NCBI RefSeq assembly: GCF_002895485.1
Contig: NZ_AZRK01000012.1
Location: 25,269-89,268 of the forward strand
Length of the DNA: 64,000 bases
DNA from: Petrotoga sp. 9PWA.NaAc.5.4
Lineage (GTDB): Bacteria; Thermotogota; Thermotogae; Petrotogales; Petrotogaceae
Direction of reading: 5' to 3'
Made by a program: the position numbers and the translations under genes
The notes under the pieces: generated by a model
What the model was told of the DNA's origin: nothing
The model's database searches: none
What the model saw: the letters and a program-made list of their open reading frames with translations, nothing else
Shown: in pieces, positions 47,991 through 56,715 of the stretch
Layout: each line of letters opens with the position of its first letter
Position numbering within the stretch: the stretch's first letter is position 1

Positions 47991-48644
47991 CTATAAATAT
48001 TCTTTAGTTAGAAGATATGGGTAAAAAGCTTCTACTGCCTTTTCTTTATCCTCCAAAATTTCAGAGGCAAAATATTTGTTTATCAAAGAAATAGATTCTA
48101 AGACACCTTTTTGAGATTTATAGATGTTTAATATTTCAATCTTCTTTTCTAAAAATAGTGTAATATCTATAAATAATCTTGATTCTGGCATATAAGTAAT
48201 ATCGGGTATAAACATAAGGACATTTTTGCATGTATATGGTTCACCATCCAAATCAGTTCTTTTAGTTCTTGCTAAAAACAAAGCGTTTTTTGTAATATTG
48301 CCTATAATCTTGTGATCAGGATGTTTATCCTCAAAATAATGAGTGAAAAGTATTTTTGGTTTATATTTTCTTATTAAATTGGCAATTGTTTTTGTTAAAT
48401 CATGATAATCTGTTAAGTACCCATCTTTCAGTCCAATCATTTCAAAATAATCAAGTTCTAAAAATTTAGCCGCACTTTCTGCTTCAAGTTTTCTTATGGT
48501 TACATCGTTATTTTTACCTGCAGAACCATCGGTCATTATGACTCCTGCACAAATTTTACCAGTTTTTTTTAATCTTAAAATGGTGCCTCCGGCAAAAGCT
48601 TCGTAGTCATCTGGATGCGCCCCTAAAAAAAGTGCATCTACCAT
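47991..48644 (-). CDS. PIG-L (LmbE) family N-acetylglucosaminide deacetylase
   Basis: A 217-residue zinc-dependent deacetylase. The metal motif GAHPDD lies at residues 8-13 and the second motif HPDHK at about 108. MTDGSAGKND-like text (MTDGSAGKNNDVTIRKLE) matches the active-site loop. Known members remove acetyl groups from GlcNAc-containing compounds such as GlcNAc-malate or diacetylchitobiose. It lies between the permeases and a glycosidase gene, 15 and 10 bp from each, so it acts on the imported sugar. GAGGTGA precedes the ATG. Confidence 0.9.
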   Translation of the reverse strand: MVDALFLGAHPDDYEAFAGGTILRLKKTGKICAGVIMTDGSAGKNNDVTIRKLEAESAAKFLELDYFEMIGLKDGYLTDYHDLTKTIANLIRKYKPKILFTHYFEDKHPDHKIIGNITKNALFLARTKRTDLDGEPYTCKNVLMFIPDITYMPESRLFIDITLFLEKKIEILNIYKSQKGVLESISLINKYFASEILEDKEKAVEAFYPYLLTKEYL

Positions 48645-48659
48645 ATTAAATCACCTCTT

Positions 48660-49478
48660 CTATTTTATAGACCCCATTGTAATGCCTTTAACGAAATATT
48701 TTTGAAACGATAAGAATACTATTAAAACAGGAATCATAGAAAGCGTTGTCATTGCTAACAAAGACCCCCATTGCACAGTATGCTCTCCGGAAAATAGTGC
48801 TAATCCTAACTGTATAGTCATATATTTAGGAGAACTCACTACCAATAAAGGCCATATATAATCATTCCAACGCCAGGTGAAGGAAAGGACAGCTAAAGCA
48901 GCTATCACAGGTTGACATAACGGAAGAATAATCCTCCAAAATATTTTTAGCTCACTTGCACCATCTATCTTTGCACTTTCTATAACTTCGTTAGGAATAG
49001 ACGATTTTATATACTGAGTTGCTAAAAAGACTCCTGTAGGTGTAGCAGCAGGTGGAATTATTAAGCCCCAATATGTATTTATCCATCCTATACGAGCTAA
49101 TACAAAGTATATAGAAATCATTATTACTTGGAGAGGAATCATTAGTGTTGATAAAAATAAAGTAAAGAAAAAATTTTTAGATTTAAATTTTATTTTTGCT
49201 AAGGCATATCCCGCCATTAAACTTATAATTATAGTTATTATAGTTGAACTTACAGTAACTATAACTGAATTTTTAAAATATGTAAGCATATCTGTAGTTT
49301 GTATAACTTTCACATAATTTTTTAACGTAAACTCTGAAATTAATTTTGGTGGATAAGCAAACAGATCTTTTTCTAAGCGAAAACTTGAAATTATAGTCCA
49401 TATTATAGGTAAAACATAAAGTAAAGCAAAAATATACACAAGAATGTTTATTAAAATAACGATTTGTTTTTTCTTCAC
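48660..49478 (-). CDS. Sugar ABC transporter permease (MalG type)
   Basis: A 272-residue inner-membrane subunit, six helices, with the EAA loop IESAKIDGASELKIFWRI followed by ILPLCQP. The GTG at 49496 lies inside the GAGGAGG ribosome site; the GTG at 49478 has nine-base spacing and is chosen, placing it just after the partner's stop codon. Forms a pair with the upstream permease. Confidence 0.9.
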   Translation of the reverse strand: MKKKQIVILINILVYIFALLYVLPIIWTIISSFRLEKDLFAYPPKLISEFTLKNYVKVIQTTDMLTYFKNSVIVTVSSTIITIIISLMAGYALAKIKFKSKNFFFTLFLSTLMIPLQVIMISIYFVLARIGWINTYWGLIIPPAATPTGVFLATQYIKSSIPNEVIESAKIDGASELKIFWRIILPLCQPVIAALAVLSFTWRWNDYIWPLLVVSSPKYMTIQLGLALFSGEHTVQWGSLLAMTTLSMIPVLIVFLSFQKYFVKGITMGSIK

Positions 49479-49482
49479 GTAA

Positions 49483-50370
49483 TTATTCCTCCTCACGCAT
49501 ATATCTAAATTGAATTAAGGTCAATCCAAGTAATACAAAAAACATAACTACAGACATAGCTGCAGCAAGTCCCAATTTATAATCTTGAAACCCTGCTTCA
49601 TAAACTTTTTGAACCATAAACATAGTAGCATTCCCAGGTCCACCTTTTGTGAAAACGTATACTAACTCAAAACTTCTAATAGCCATAATCATAGAAAGTA
49701 CTAACACAAGTATAGAAGTAGGACGTAGCAAAGGAAAAGTTATGGACCAAAATCTTTGCCATTTGTTGGCCCCATCTATACTAGCAGCATCGTAAACCTC
49801 CTGTGGAATAGAAGTTAAGGCTGCATTGAACATGACCATGAAATATCCAGCCACATACCAAATATTTACTATTGTAACCCAAAAAAAAGCTAAATTTGGT
49901 TCTAATAGCCACATTTTTGGTTGCATACCCATTTTTTCAAGCATAATATTTAAGAATCCTGCATCTATATCTAAAAACCATTTCCAAGATAGAGCTACGA
50001 TAACCGGAGACAAAATCCAAGGCCAGTAAAACAAAGTTCTTAAGAAATTTTTTCCTTTGACTGTTTCAGAAGTAGTTATTACAGATAAAAATAATGAAAA
50101 GAAAAAAGAAACAGGAACAAATATTGCTGTAAAAACAAATGTTCTTAACATACTTCTCAAGAAAGATGAAGAACTAAAATCAGAAAATATAGTTTTAAAA
50201 TTTTCTATTCCTATGAAATTCGATTGCGTTCTTAACATACTATAATCTGTAAAAGCTAAATAAAAACCAGAAATTGCTGGGAATATAACAAAAAGTGTAA
50301 ATATAATTAAATTTGGTAATATGAAAAAAATTCCTACCATTTCTGATCTAAAATTTTTTGATGTATTCAA
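49483..50370 (-). CDS. Sugar ABC transporter permease (MalF type)
   Basis: A 295-residue membrane subunit with six helices and the EAA loop YDAASIDGANKWQRFWSI followed by TFPLLRP. The TTG start has AGGAGGG six bases upstream. FELVYVFTKGGPGNATMFM is the standard MalF signature. It follows the binding-protein gene after a hairpin. Confidence 0.92.
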   Translation of the reverse strand: MNTSKNFRSEMVGIFFILPNLIIFTLFVIFPAISGFYLAFTDYSMLRTQSNFIGIENFKTIFSDFSSSSFLRSMLRTFVFTAIFVPVSFFFSLFLSVITTSETVKGKNFLRTLFYWPWILSPVIVALSWKWFLDIDAGFLNIMLEKMGMQPKMWLLEPNLAFFWVTIVNIWYVAGYFMVMFNAALTSIPQEVYDAASIDGANKWQRFWSITFPLLRPTSILVLVLSMIMAIRSFELVYVFTKGGPGNATMFMVQKVYEAGFQDYKLGLAAAMSVVMFFVLLGLTLIQFRYMREEE

Positions 50371-50389
50371 AATATCCCTCCTATAAATT

Positions 50390-50418
50390 AATCCGCATGC
50401 TGTTAAAGCATGCGGATT
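50390..50418 (-). terminator. Intra-operon hairpin after the binding-protein gene
   Basis: AATCCGCATGCT (50390-50401) and AGCATGCGGATT (50407-50418) form a perfect 12-bp stem. The minus-strand T-run is weak (ATTAATTT), so partial termination or mRNA protection is more likely than full termination. It sits between the binding-protein and permease genes. Confidence 0.85.
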
Positions 50419-50436
50419 TCATAAATTTAAAAGAAA

Positions 50437-51693
50437 TTACTGTAGTCCTGCTTCTTTTCTAAGTTGATCAGCAAGATCTTTCATAGCTTTTTGAGGAGTT
50501 TTTTCGTGTGTTAAAACTGAAACAACCATGTTAGTTATAGCCGAAACATTTCCTTGAATTACCGGAGCTGTTTTTAAATTGTACCAATCAAAATCTTGTC
50601 TTTTTTTTGCAGCAGGAGATGTATTTAATAAGTCGTTCATAGCTACCATATTAGCTTCTTGAACCATTTTATTTTCATAAGTAACTTCTCTCATATCAGC
50701 TCGATCAGGTAATAAGTACAATGCTGAACTTATTTCAGCGAGATTTTCTTTATTAGTCAAATAAAAAGCTAATTCTACACCTTTTTGTGTTAACGGAACT
50801 ATCAATTTTCCTCCTGAATATGTGTATCTTTCTCTTTTAACAGGCATAGGAATGGCTCCCCATTCAAAATCTAATTGTTCCGCAAAAGTAGGAAGCATCC
50901 AAGTACCAGACAAATACATTGCTGACAATCCATTTTGAAAATATTTTAAAGGTGCATCCCCAGATATCCAAACCGCTTTAGGAACTAAATTTTCATCATG
51001 TATTTTTAAAAAGAACTCCATAGCTTCTATAGATTCTTTGGAATCAAGAATAATTTTTGTGCCTGTTTCATCCCAGTATCCTCCACCAAATGTATAAAGC
51101 AGCCACGAAAATCTTGAAGGACTTCTGTCCCAAACCAACGGATATCTTACTCCAGATTGCTTTAATTTCAACATCGCATCATACCATTGATCTATAGTCC
51201 ATACACCATTTATTGGTACTTCAACACCAGCTTTTTTAAATAATTCTTTATTATAAAATAATGCAAAGACATCTGTTGTATAAGGAATTGCTGGAATCAT
51301 GCCGGCTTCTAAACTGTAAGTTTTAAACCAACTCTTATAAACAGTTACATTATCTAACCATTCCATAGGTTCCATTCCAGTATGTTGTTTTATAAAAGGA
51401 GTTAAATCTAAAGCGTAGTCTTGTAAATATACAACATCGGTTTCTCTTGCAACATCAGGGGGTGTCCCACCCTGTAACATCATTATCATCTTAGTTTTCC
51501 AATCAGCATAAGGGATTACCAAGAGCTCTATATCTTTTCCTGTTTCTTTTTCATAAGCTTCTAATTGCTTTCGAAATACAGGTAAATCTGGTCCGTCAAT
51601 AAAAGTTGCAAAAGTTATATCTTGAGATATAACTAACGTTCCAAAAAACAAAAATAACCCTATCAAAGATACCATCTTTAAAGCTTTTTTCAT
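50437..51693 (-). CDS. Sugar-binding protein of an ABC importer (family 1)
   Basis: Periplasmic solute-binding protein of 418 residues, signal peptide MKKALKMVSLIGLFLFFGTL cut near VISQ. Family-1 pattern: ITFATFIDGPDLPVF, LLVIPYADWKTKMIMMLQGG, GLSAMYLSGTWMLP. The GTG at 51699 is three bases from GGGAGG, so the ATG at 51693 is preferred. It opens an operon with two permeases, a PIG-L deacetylase and a glycosidase, which suggests an N-acetylated oligosaccharide as ligand. A ROK regulator is encoded next upstream. Confidence 0.92.
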   Translation of the reverse strand: MKKALKMVSLIGLFLFFGTLVISQDITFATFIDGPDLPVFRKQLEAYEKETGKDIELLVIPYADWKTKMIMMLQGGTPPDVARETDVVYLQDYALDLTPFIKQHTGMEPMEWLDNVTVYKSWFKTYSLEAGMIPAIPYTTDVFALFYNKELFKKAGVEVPINGVWTIDQWYDAMLKLKQSGVRYPLVWDRSPSRFSWLLYTFGGGYWDETGTKIILDSKESIEAMEFFLKIHDENLVPKAVWISGDAPLKYFQNGLSAMYLSGTWMLPTFAEQLDFEWGAIPMPVKRERYTYSGGKLIVPLTQKGVELAFYLTNKENLAEISSALYLLPDRADMREVTYENKMVQEANMVAMNDLLNTSPAAKKRQDFDWYNLKTAPVIQGNVSAITNMVVSVLTHEKTPQKAMKDLADQLRKEAGLQ

Positions 51694-51730
51694 AATCACA
51701 TACCTCCCTTTATTAAGAAAATTTCACTAA

Positions 51731-52149
51731 ATTTAGAAATTCAAAACTTCACATTTTATAAATATTTTAGAGTTTAACTTTTTATAAAATACTTCCCCGC
51801 TTCTAATCCTTACTAATTCCTTCTTTCTTTACCTTTTTCGGTGCTTGTAGCCAAGAAAGGGGGAGAGGGCTCCGCCCTGGACCCATTTTAAATTCAAAAG
51901 CTTATTTTTAGAAAATTCTCATTTCTAAAGTCCATATAAGAAAATTACTCACTTTAGAAATTCCAAAATCCTTGTTATGTATATATTTTAGCGTTGATTT
52001 TTTACAAAATACCTCCAAAATTCTAATTTTGACCAATTCTCTATTTCTTTAATTTTTTAGGTACTTGTACCAAGAATGGCGAGAAGGCTCCGACCTGACC
52101 CCGTTATAAATTCAAAAGCTTATTTTTAGAAAATTCTCATTTCTGAACT
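51731..52149 (-). repeat. Two adjacent full-length copies of the dispersed repeat
   Basis: Copy one spans about 51731-51931 (ATTTAGAAAT to TTTCTAAAGT), copy two about 51951-52149 (ACTTTAGAAA to TTTCTGAACT). Both are about 200 bp with the hairpin block near the middle: GGTGCTTGTAGCC and GGGCTCCGCCC in the first, GGTACTTGTACC and a decayed GGCTCCGACC in the second. Together they occupy the gap between the binding-protein gene and the ROK regulator. Confidence 0.85.
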
Positions 52150-52176
52150 CCTACCAAAAAATTAATTTACCTTTAT

Positions 52177-53142
52177 TTAATAAACAACTTCGCCTTTTAT
52201 CCCAACGGTAATTTTCTTTAAATACAGTTCTATTGCTAAAATCGCTGCTCCTTCGACTATAGAAATTTCTTCACTTTTATGTATTTTTACGTCTTTAAAA
52301 TCAGGATATAATTCTTTCCACCGTGTAATAATCTTGTTTATTTCTTTTTCGTGTTGACAATTCATAACGATTTTATCAGGCTGTAAAACGTAATAGATAT
52401 TTCTTAGCAACTTCAACCATTCAGCAATTATATGTTCTTCTTGGGCTTTTTCGATATATTTCTCCAGAGTATCTCCATAAGTAATGATACTTCCTAATTC
52501 ACCAGCTTGTCCTTTTCCTACATATAATTCACCTCCAAAAATTAATCCCATTCCAACACCTTTTCCCCAATAAATACATACTATGTTTTTTACATCTTTT
52601 CCATAATAAAATTTCTCTTTTATGGCTAACAGATTTGCGTCATTTTCAAACGAAATTAAACTTTTTGGAAATAATTCTTTTATCGTTTCTACCACCTTTT
52701 TTATATTGGTTTCATTTATTTTGAGGGCTGAAGAATTTATAAATCCATCTTTTGAAACATATCCAGATATTCCTAAAACAGTGGAAAGGACATTTTCCTT
52801 TTTATCGATATCTTTTAAACTTTCTTTTAATTGGTTACATAAGTCATCTATACAATCAAATTTTTTAAAAAAACATTTTTTAGAAAATAGTAATTCTTGC
52901 TTTAGGTTGTACACTCCATAAATAATAAATTCATTTTCAACTTGAATACCTATTATTTTGTTTTCATTACTAAATTCTAAAATATCTGCTTTTCTTCCTA
53001 ATTTTGAACCCGTTTTACCGTTATTAATAACAAGTTTATTTATATAAGGTTCTAAATTTCTTGAGACCGTCGGAGCACTAACTCCTAATTTTTTGGCAAT
53101 TTCTGCTTTGGTAGCTTCTTTATGTGTGTATATATAATTCAA
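52177..53142 (-). CDS. ROK-family regulator without zinc motif
   Basis: At least 321 residues. Helix-turn-helix AEIAKKLGVSAPTVSRNLE near residues 13-31, then a ROK domain (GIQVENEFIIYG, VLGISGYVSKDG, ENDANLLAIK, YWGKGVGMGLIFGGEL). The CxCGxxGCxE zinc motif is missing: the place reads GQAGELGSIITYGDTLEKYI. It probably represses the downstream sugar operon. The TTG at 53142 lacks a good ribosome site. Upstream, the frame stays open and encodes QDNGHIKGIRNINRLKIL, a typical ROK N-terminus, back to ATT codons at 53196 and 53199 just after GAGGTGA (53203-53209). An ATT start is therefore likely. Confidence 0.85.
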   Translation of the reverse strand: MNYIYTHKEATKAEIAKKLGVSAPTVSRNLEPYINKLVINNGKTGSKLGRKADILEFSNENKIIGIQVENEFIIYGVYNLKQELLFSKKCFFKKFDCIDDLCNQLKESLKDIDKKENVLSTVLGISGYVSKDGFINSSALKINETNIKKVVETIKELFPKSLISFENDANLLAIKEKFYYGKDVKNIVCIYWGKGVGMGLIFGGELYVGKGQAGELGSIITYGDTLEKYIEKAQEEHIIAEWLKLLRNIYYVLQPDKIVMNCQHEKEINKIITRWKELYPDFKDVKIHKSEEISIVEGAAILAIELYLKKITVGIKGEVVY

Positions 53143-53213
53143 AATTTTTAACCTATTAATATTTCTAATTCCTTTTATATGTCCATTATCTTGAATAATT
53201 TATCACCTCACTA

Positions 53214-53700
53214 ATTCTTAATTCCTTTAACTTCTTCTTACATGTAGCCAAAGAGGGGAGGGCTTCGCCCTGGACCCATTTCAAATTCAAAATTCTATTT
53301 TTAGAAAATTATCTTTTCTAAAGTTTTTATCTAATTCTCATAAAATATGAATTTCTTTAACTTCTTCCTACATGTAACCAAAAAGGGGGAGGGCTTCGCC
53401 CTGGACCCACTTTAAATTCAAAATTCTATTTTTAGAAAATTATCTTTTCTAAAGTTTCTATCTAATTCTCATAAAATATGAATTTCTTTAACTTCTTCCT
53501 ACGTGTAGCCAAAAAGGGGGAGGGCTTCGCCCTGGACCCATTTCAAATTCAAAATTCTATTTTTAGAAAATTATCTTTTCTAAAGTTTCTATCTAATTCT
53601 CATAAAATATGAATTTCTTTAACTTCTTCTTACATGTAGCCAAAGAGGGGGAGGGCTTCGCCCTGAACCCATTTCAAATTCAAACGCTTATTTTCTGAAA
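53214..53700 (-). repeat. Tandem array of four dispersed-repeat units
   Basis: Four units with period 130-131 bp, marked by (C)ATGTAGCCA-type sequences at about 53241, 53371, 53502 and 53633. Each is followed by GGGGAGGGCTTCGCCCT and an arm ending ATTATCTTTTCTAAAGT. The first hairpin has lost part of its left arm (TTACATGTAGCC). The array fills most of 53143-53934; the remaining bases are AT-rich and should hold promoters of the two divergent genes. Confidence 0.93.
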
Positions 53701-53934
53701 AATTATCTTTATAAAGTCATTATTTTAATTAATTTCTTACTGTATGTAATTATATTAAACACCTTTTTTATAAAAAAACAAAATCCCATAAAGTACGATC
53801 TGAGTTAATTAAAGGAGATTAAGAGCTTTTATATTGATATATTAAAACTTTTAGTAAAATAAAGATTTAGAAAATTAAATTTTCTTTGATAAAATATTGT
53901 ATACACTAAAATTTATAAAAAAAGGAATTTAAAG

Positions 53935-54663
53935 ATGGTTGATATTATAACTGTTTCTGATGAAGAAGTGTACTTAAAAAACAAGGCCAAGAAGAAAATT
54001 GATATACTTATATCTGCCGGAGATCTCTCACCAGGGTACCTTGATTATTTAATAAACGAATTCAAACCGTCTATAAGTATTATGACTCATGGTAATCATG
54101 ACAAACGTTATTATCCTAAACTTTACGAAGAAGAGAACAATTCCTTTTCTAAAGTATATAAAGGAGTTTACGTACTAAATCATGGAGTTGTAAATCTTAA
54201 AAATTTTATAAATAAAGATATTGTAATAGCTGGATTCTCAGGATCTTTGGCATATGGATACCGGCCTTTTTATTTTAAAGAAAGAGATGTTAGCAAGTTT
54301 AGGAGAGAAATACTTTTTAATTCTATTTTTAAAGGAAACAGATTTAGTAAAATAGACATCATAGTAACTCATAATCCACCTTATATAAAAAATACAATTA
54401 AAAAGTTTGGTCAATCTCATACACCGTCAAAATCATTGGGACAGATCTTTTTTTCTTTCTTTCCCAAGTTGTGGCTATACGGACATATTCACCCTAAATA
54501 TGCTTTTCAGGAATTAGATTTTATTATTAAAGTTTCTAATCATATTTCTTATCTTATAAACACTATTCCTTATAAGTTTATAAAATATGATGAAGAAAAA
54601 AGAGAGGTTTTAGAAATAGAATCTTACAAGAAGATTCAGCCAAAAGTAATTTTATTTAATTAA
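53935..54663 (+). CDS. Calcineurin-like metallophosphoesterase
   Basis: A 242-residue cytosolic metal-dependent phosphoesterase. Motifs AGDLS (about 28), GNHDKRYY (about 52), VTHNPPY (about 145) and GHIHPK (about 183) form the dinuclear metal site. The usual first motif DxH appears as SDEEV, so the first His ligand is absent, a variant I recall in related small phosphoesterases. AAAGGAA precedes the ATG. It lies 80 bp before the BMP-fusion gene in the same direction; an extended -10 box (TG-G-TATAAA, 54702-54710) lies between them. The substrate is unknown. Confidence 0.85.
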   Translation: MVDIITVSDEEVYLKNKAKKKIDILISAGDLSPGYLDYLINEFKPSISIMTHGNHDKRYYPKLYEEENNSFSKVYKGVYVLNHGVVNLKNFINKDIVIAGFSGSLAYGYRPFYFKERDVSKFRREILFNSIFKGNRFSKIDIIVTHNPPYIKNTIKKFGQSHTPSKSLGQIFFSFFPKLWLYGHIHPKYAFQELDFIIKVSNHISYLINTIPYKFIKYDEEKREVLEIESYKKIQPKVILFN

Positions 54664-54776
54664 CTGAATAAAATTTTAATATTTTTAGTGTATATTTATT
54701 ATGGTATAAATAAAAACACTATCGAAAGTATAAAAATGTTGTGAGTACCGCTTCGAAAGTAAAAGGAGAGATTTTT

Positions 54777-56657
54777 ATGTATCGAACAAATAGAAGCCAA
54801 AGTAGAACAGAATATGAAAAAGCTTATCGGCTTGCGAGAAGAGATTTTTTAAACGAAATTTCAAAAGGAAAAGACGGTTATTTACCGGCTCTTGAGGACA
54901 TAATACAAAACGTTGAAATATCAAAAGAACAAAATTTAGGAACCATAGACATACCTATCGAAAGAATTAAAGGAACCTATTATCATTCTCGTGCAGTTTC
55001 TTTTTCAAAAAACTTTTATCCCTTAATGAAAATTGACACAGAATTTGCTAGCAAATGGATTAATTTATATGAGGCTCAGGCAGAAGAAGGTATAAGAGAA
55101 CCTGTAACTGCCTATGAATATTTGAATTGGTTTTATATAGTTGAAGGTAATAAAAGAGTTAGTATATTAAAATATTTAAATGCTTTTTCAACACGGGGTG
55201 AGGTTATAAGGCTTATACCAAAATGGGATGAAGGAGATCCGGAAATTAAAATATATTATGAATTCCTGGATTTTTATGAAAAAACAAAAATCAATATTAT
55301 ATGGTTTGATAAAGAAGGCAAGTTTAAAGAATTATATGAATTAATAAAAGACTATGAAAAGAAAAGTGAATTTGTAGAGAATAAATACGACGAACTAATA
55401 AATTCGATTTATTTACCTTTCAGAAAATTGTACAGAGAAATTGGAAAAGATAAACTATCTCTTTCTGAGGAAGAAGCTTTTATAGAATATCTCAAAAAAT
55501 ATGGAATAGATAATATGCCCGAAATAGAAAGAGAAATGAGAGAGCAAATAAAATTTTTGGTAGATGAGTTGAGTGAAAAAGAAGAACATCCTTTATCTAT
55601 TCCACTATTCAGAATTTCTACTATTCTTTCAGGAGCCGCTTTAAAAGTTGCTTTTATTTATAATACACGTATAGAAGACTCAGCTTGGACTTATTCTCAT
55701 GAATTAGGAAGAAGATACGTTGAAGAAAAATTAAAAGGTGAAGTGATAACAAAATGTTTCGAAAACGTATCAAGTTCTAAAGTTTATGAAAAAATTTTAG
55801 AACAACTTGAAGAAGAAAAATTTGATCTTGTCTTTTCCACGAGTTTTGATTTTTTGCATGATAAAGAAACAAAAAAATTCCAAAATGTTAAGTTCATGCA
55901 TTTTTCGGGTTATAGAGCATTAGAAGATATAAACACTTACTATGGGAGAATGTATGAACCAAGATTCCTTGCCGGAATGATCGCTGGCGCGATGACTAAA
56001 ACGAATCGTTTAGGATATGTAGCTTCGTATGGTATACCAGAAGTAATAATGGGAATCAATGCTTTTGCACTTGGGGCTAAGTCGGTAAATTCTAAAGCTG
56101 AAGTACATGTTGGTTGGACTAACGCATGGAAGAATTATGAATATGAAAGAAATACTGCAAAATATTTGATAGATGAAATAGAAGTGGACGTTTTAACTCA
56201 TCATCAAGATTCCGCTGAGGTATTAAAAGTTGGTGAAGAACATAACGTATATACTATTGGTTATCATTATGATATGAGAGAATTTGCGCCTTCTACCTAT
56301 CTAACCTCTGTAGTATGGAATTGGGGTATTTATTATGAAAACATTATAAAAGACGTACTAAGAGGTTCTAATTTTTCTTTGTTTAGGTTATTTTCAGGTT
56401 CTGAAAAAATAGAAAATTTCTGGGGAGGACTTAAAACTGGAATAGTAAACTTAGCCCCTTTGAGTGATTTAGTTTTGCCTCAGGTGAAAAATCTTGTAAA
56501 ACTTGTTAAAAATGATATTATAGAAGACAAATTTCATCCTTTTAGAGGACCTATTTACGATAAAAAAGGGAATTTAATGGTTCCAGAAGATAAAGATATT
56601 TCTGACGAAGAGCTCATGAACATGGACTGGTTTACTTACAACGTATTTTATTCTTAA
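54777..56657 (+). CDS. Cytoplasmic BMP-family ligand-binding protein fused to ParB-like domain
   Basis: A 626-residue protein. Residues 1-275 contain a ParB/sulfiredoxin-like segment: IDIPIERIKGTYYHSRAVSF, then YIVEGNKRVSILKYLNAF, the latter like ParB box II. Residues about 295-560 form a BMP/PnrA-type binding domain (KVAFIYNTRIEDSAWTYSHE, YEPRFLAGMIAGAMTKTNRL, AEVHVGWTNAW), the fold that binds purine nucleosides. There is no signal peptide and no permease gene nearby, so it cannot serve as an ordinary importer subunit and is likely an internal sensor. The ATG at 54777 has AAAGGAGAG; a GTG at 54741 has no support. A terminator follows. Confidence 0.82.
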   Translation: MYRTNRSQSRTEYEKAYRLARRDFLNEISKGKDGYLPALEDIIQNVEISKEQNLGTIDIPIERIKGTYYHSRAVSFSKNFYPLMKIDTEFASKWINLYEAQAEEGIREPVTAYEYLNWFYIVEGNKRVSILKYLNAFSTRGEVIRLIPKWDEGDPEIKIYYEFLDFYEKTKINIIWFDKEGKFKELYELIKDYEKKSEFVENKYDELINSIYLPFRKLYREIGKDKLSLSEEEAFIEYLKKYGIDNMPEIEREMREQIKFLVDELSEKEEHPLSIPLFRISTILSGAALKVAFIYNTRIEDSAWTYSHELGRRYVEEKLKGEVITKCFENVSSSKVYEKILEQLEEEKFDLVFSTSFDFLHDKETKKFQNVKFMHFSGYRALEDINTYYGRMYEPRFLAGMIAGAMTKTNRLGYVASYGIPEVIMGINAFALGAKSVNSKAEVHVGWTNAWKNYEYERNTAKYLIDEIEVDVLTHHQDSAEVLKVGEEHNVYTIGYHYDMREFAPSTYLTSVVWNWGIYYENIIKDVLRGSNFSLFRLFSGSEKIENFWGGLKTGIVNLAPLSDLVLPQVKNLVKLVKNDIIEDKFHPFRGPIYDKKGNLMVPEDKDISDEELMNMDWFTYNVFYS

Positions 56658-56693
56658 AAAAAGAAGAGGCGCTAATGATTGCCTCTTCTTTTT
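56658..56693. terminator. Bidirectional terminator
   Basis: The 13-bp stem AAAAAGAAGAGGC (56658-56670) pairs with GCCTCTTCTTTTT (56681-56693). It lies directly after the BMP-fusion stop codon and before the converging HAD gene, serving both. Confidence 0.92.
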
Positions 56694-56715
56694 AATTCAT
56701 TTCTAAAGTCAATAC

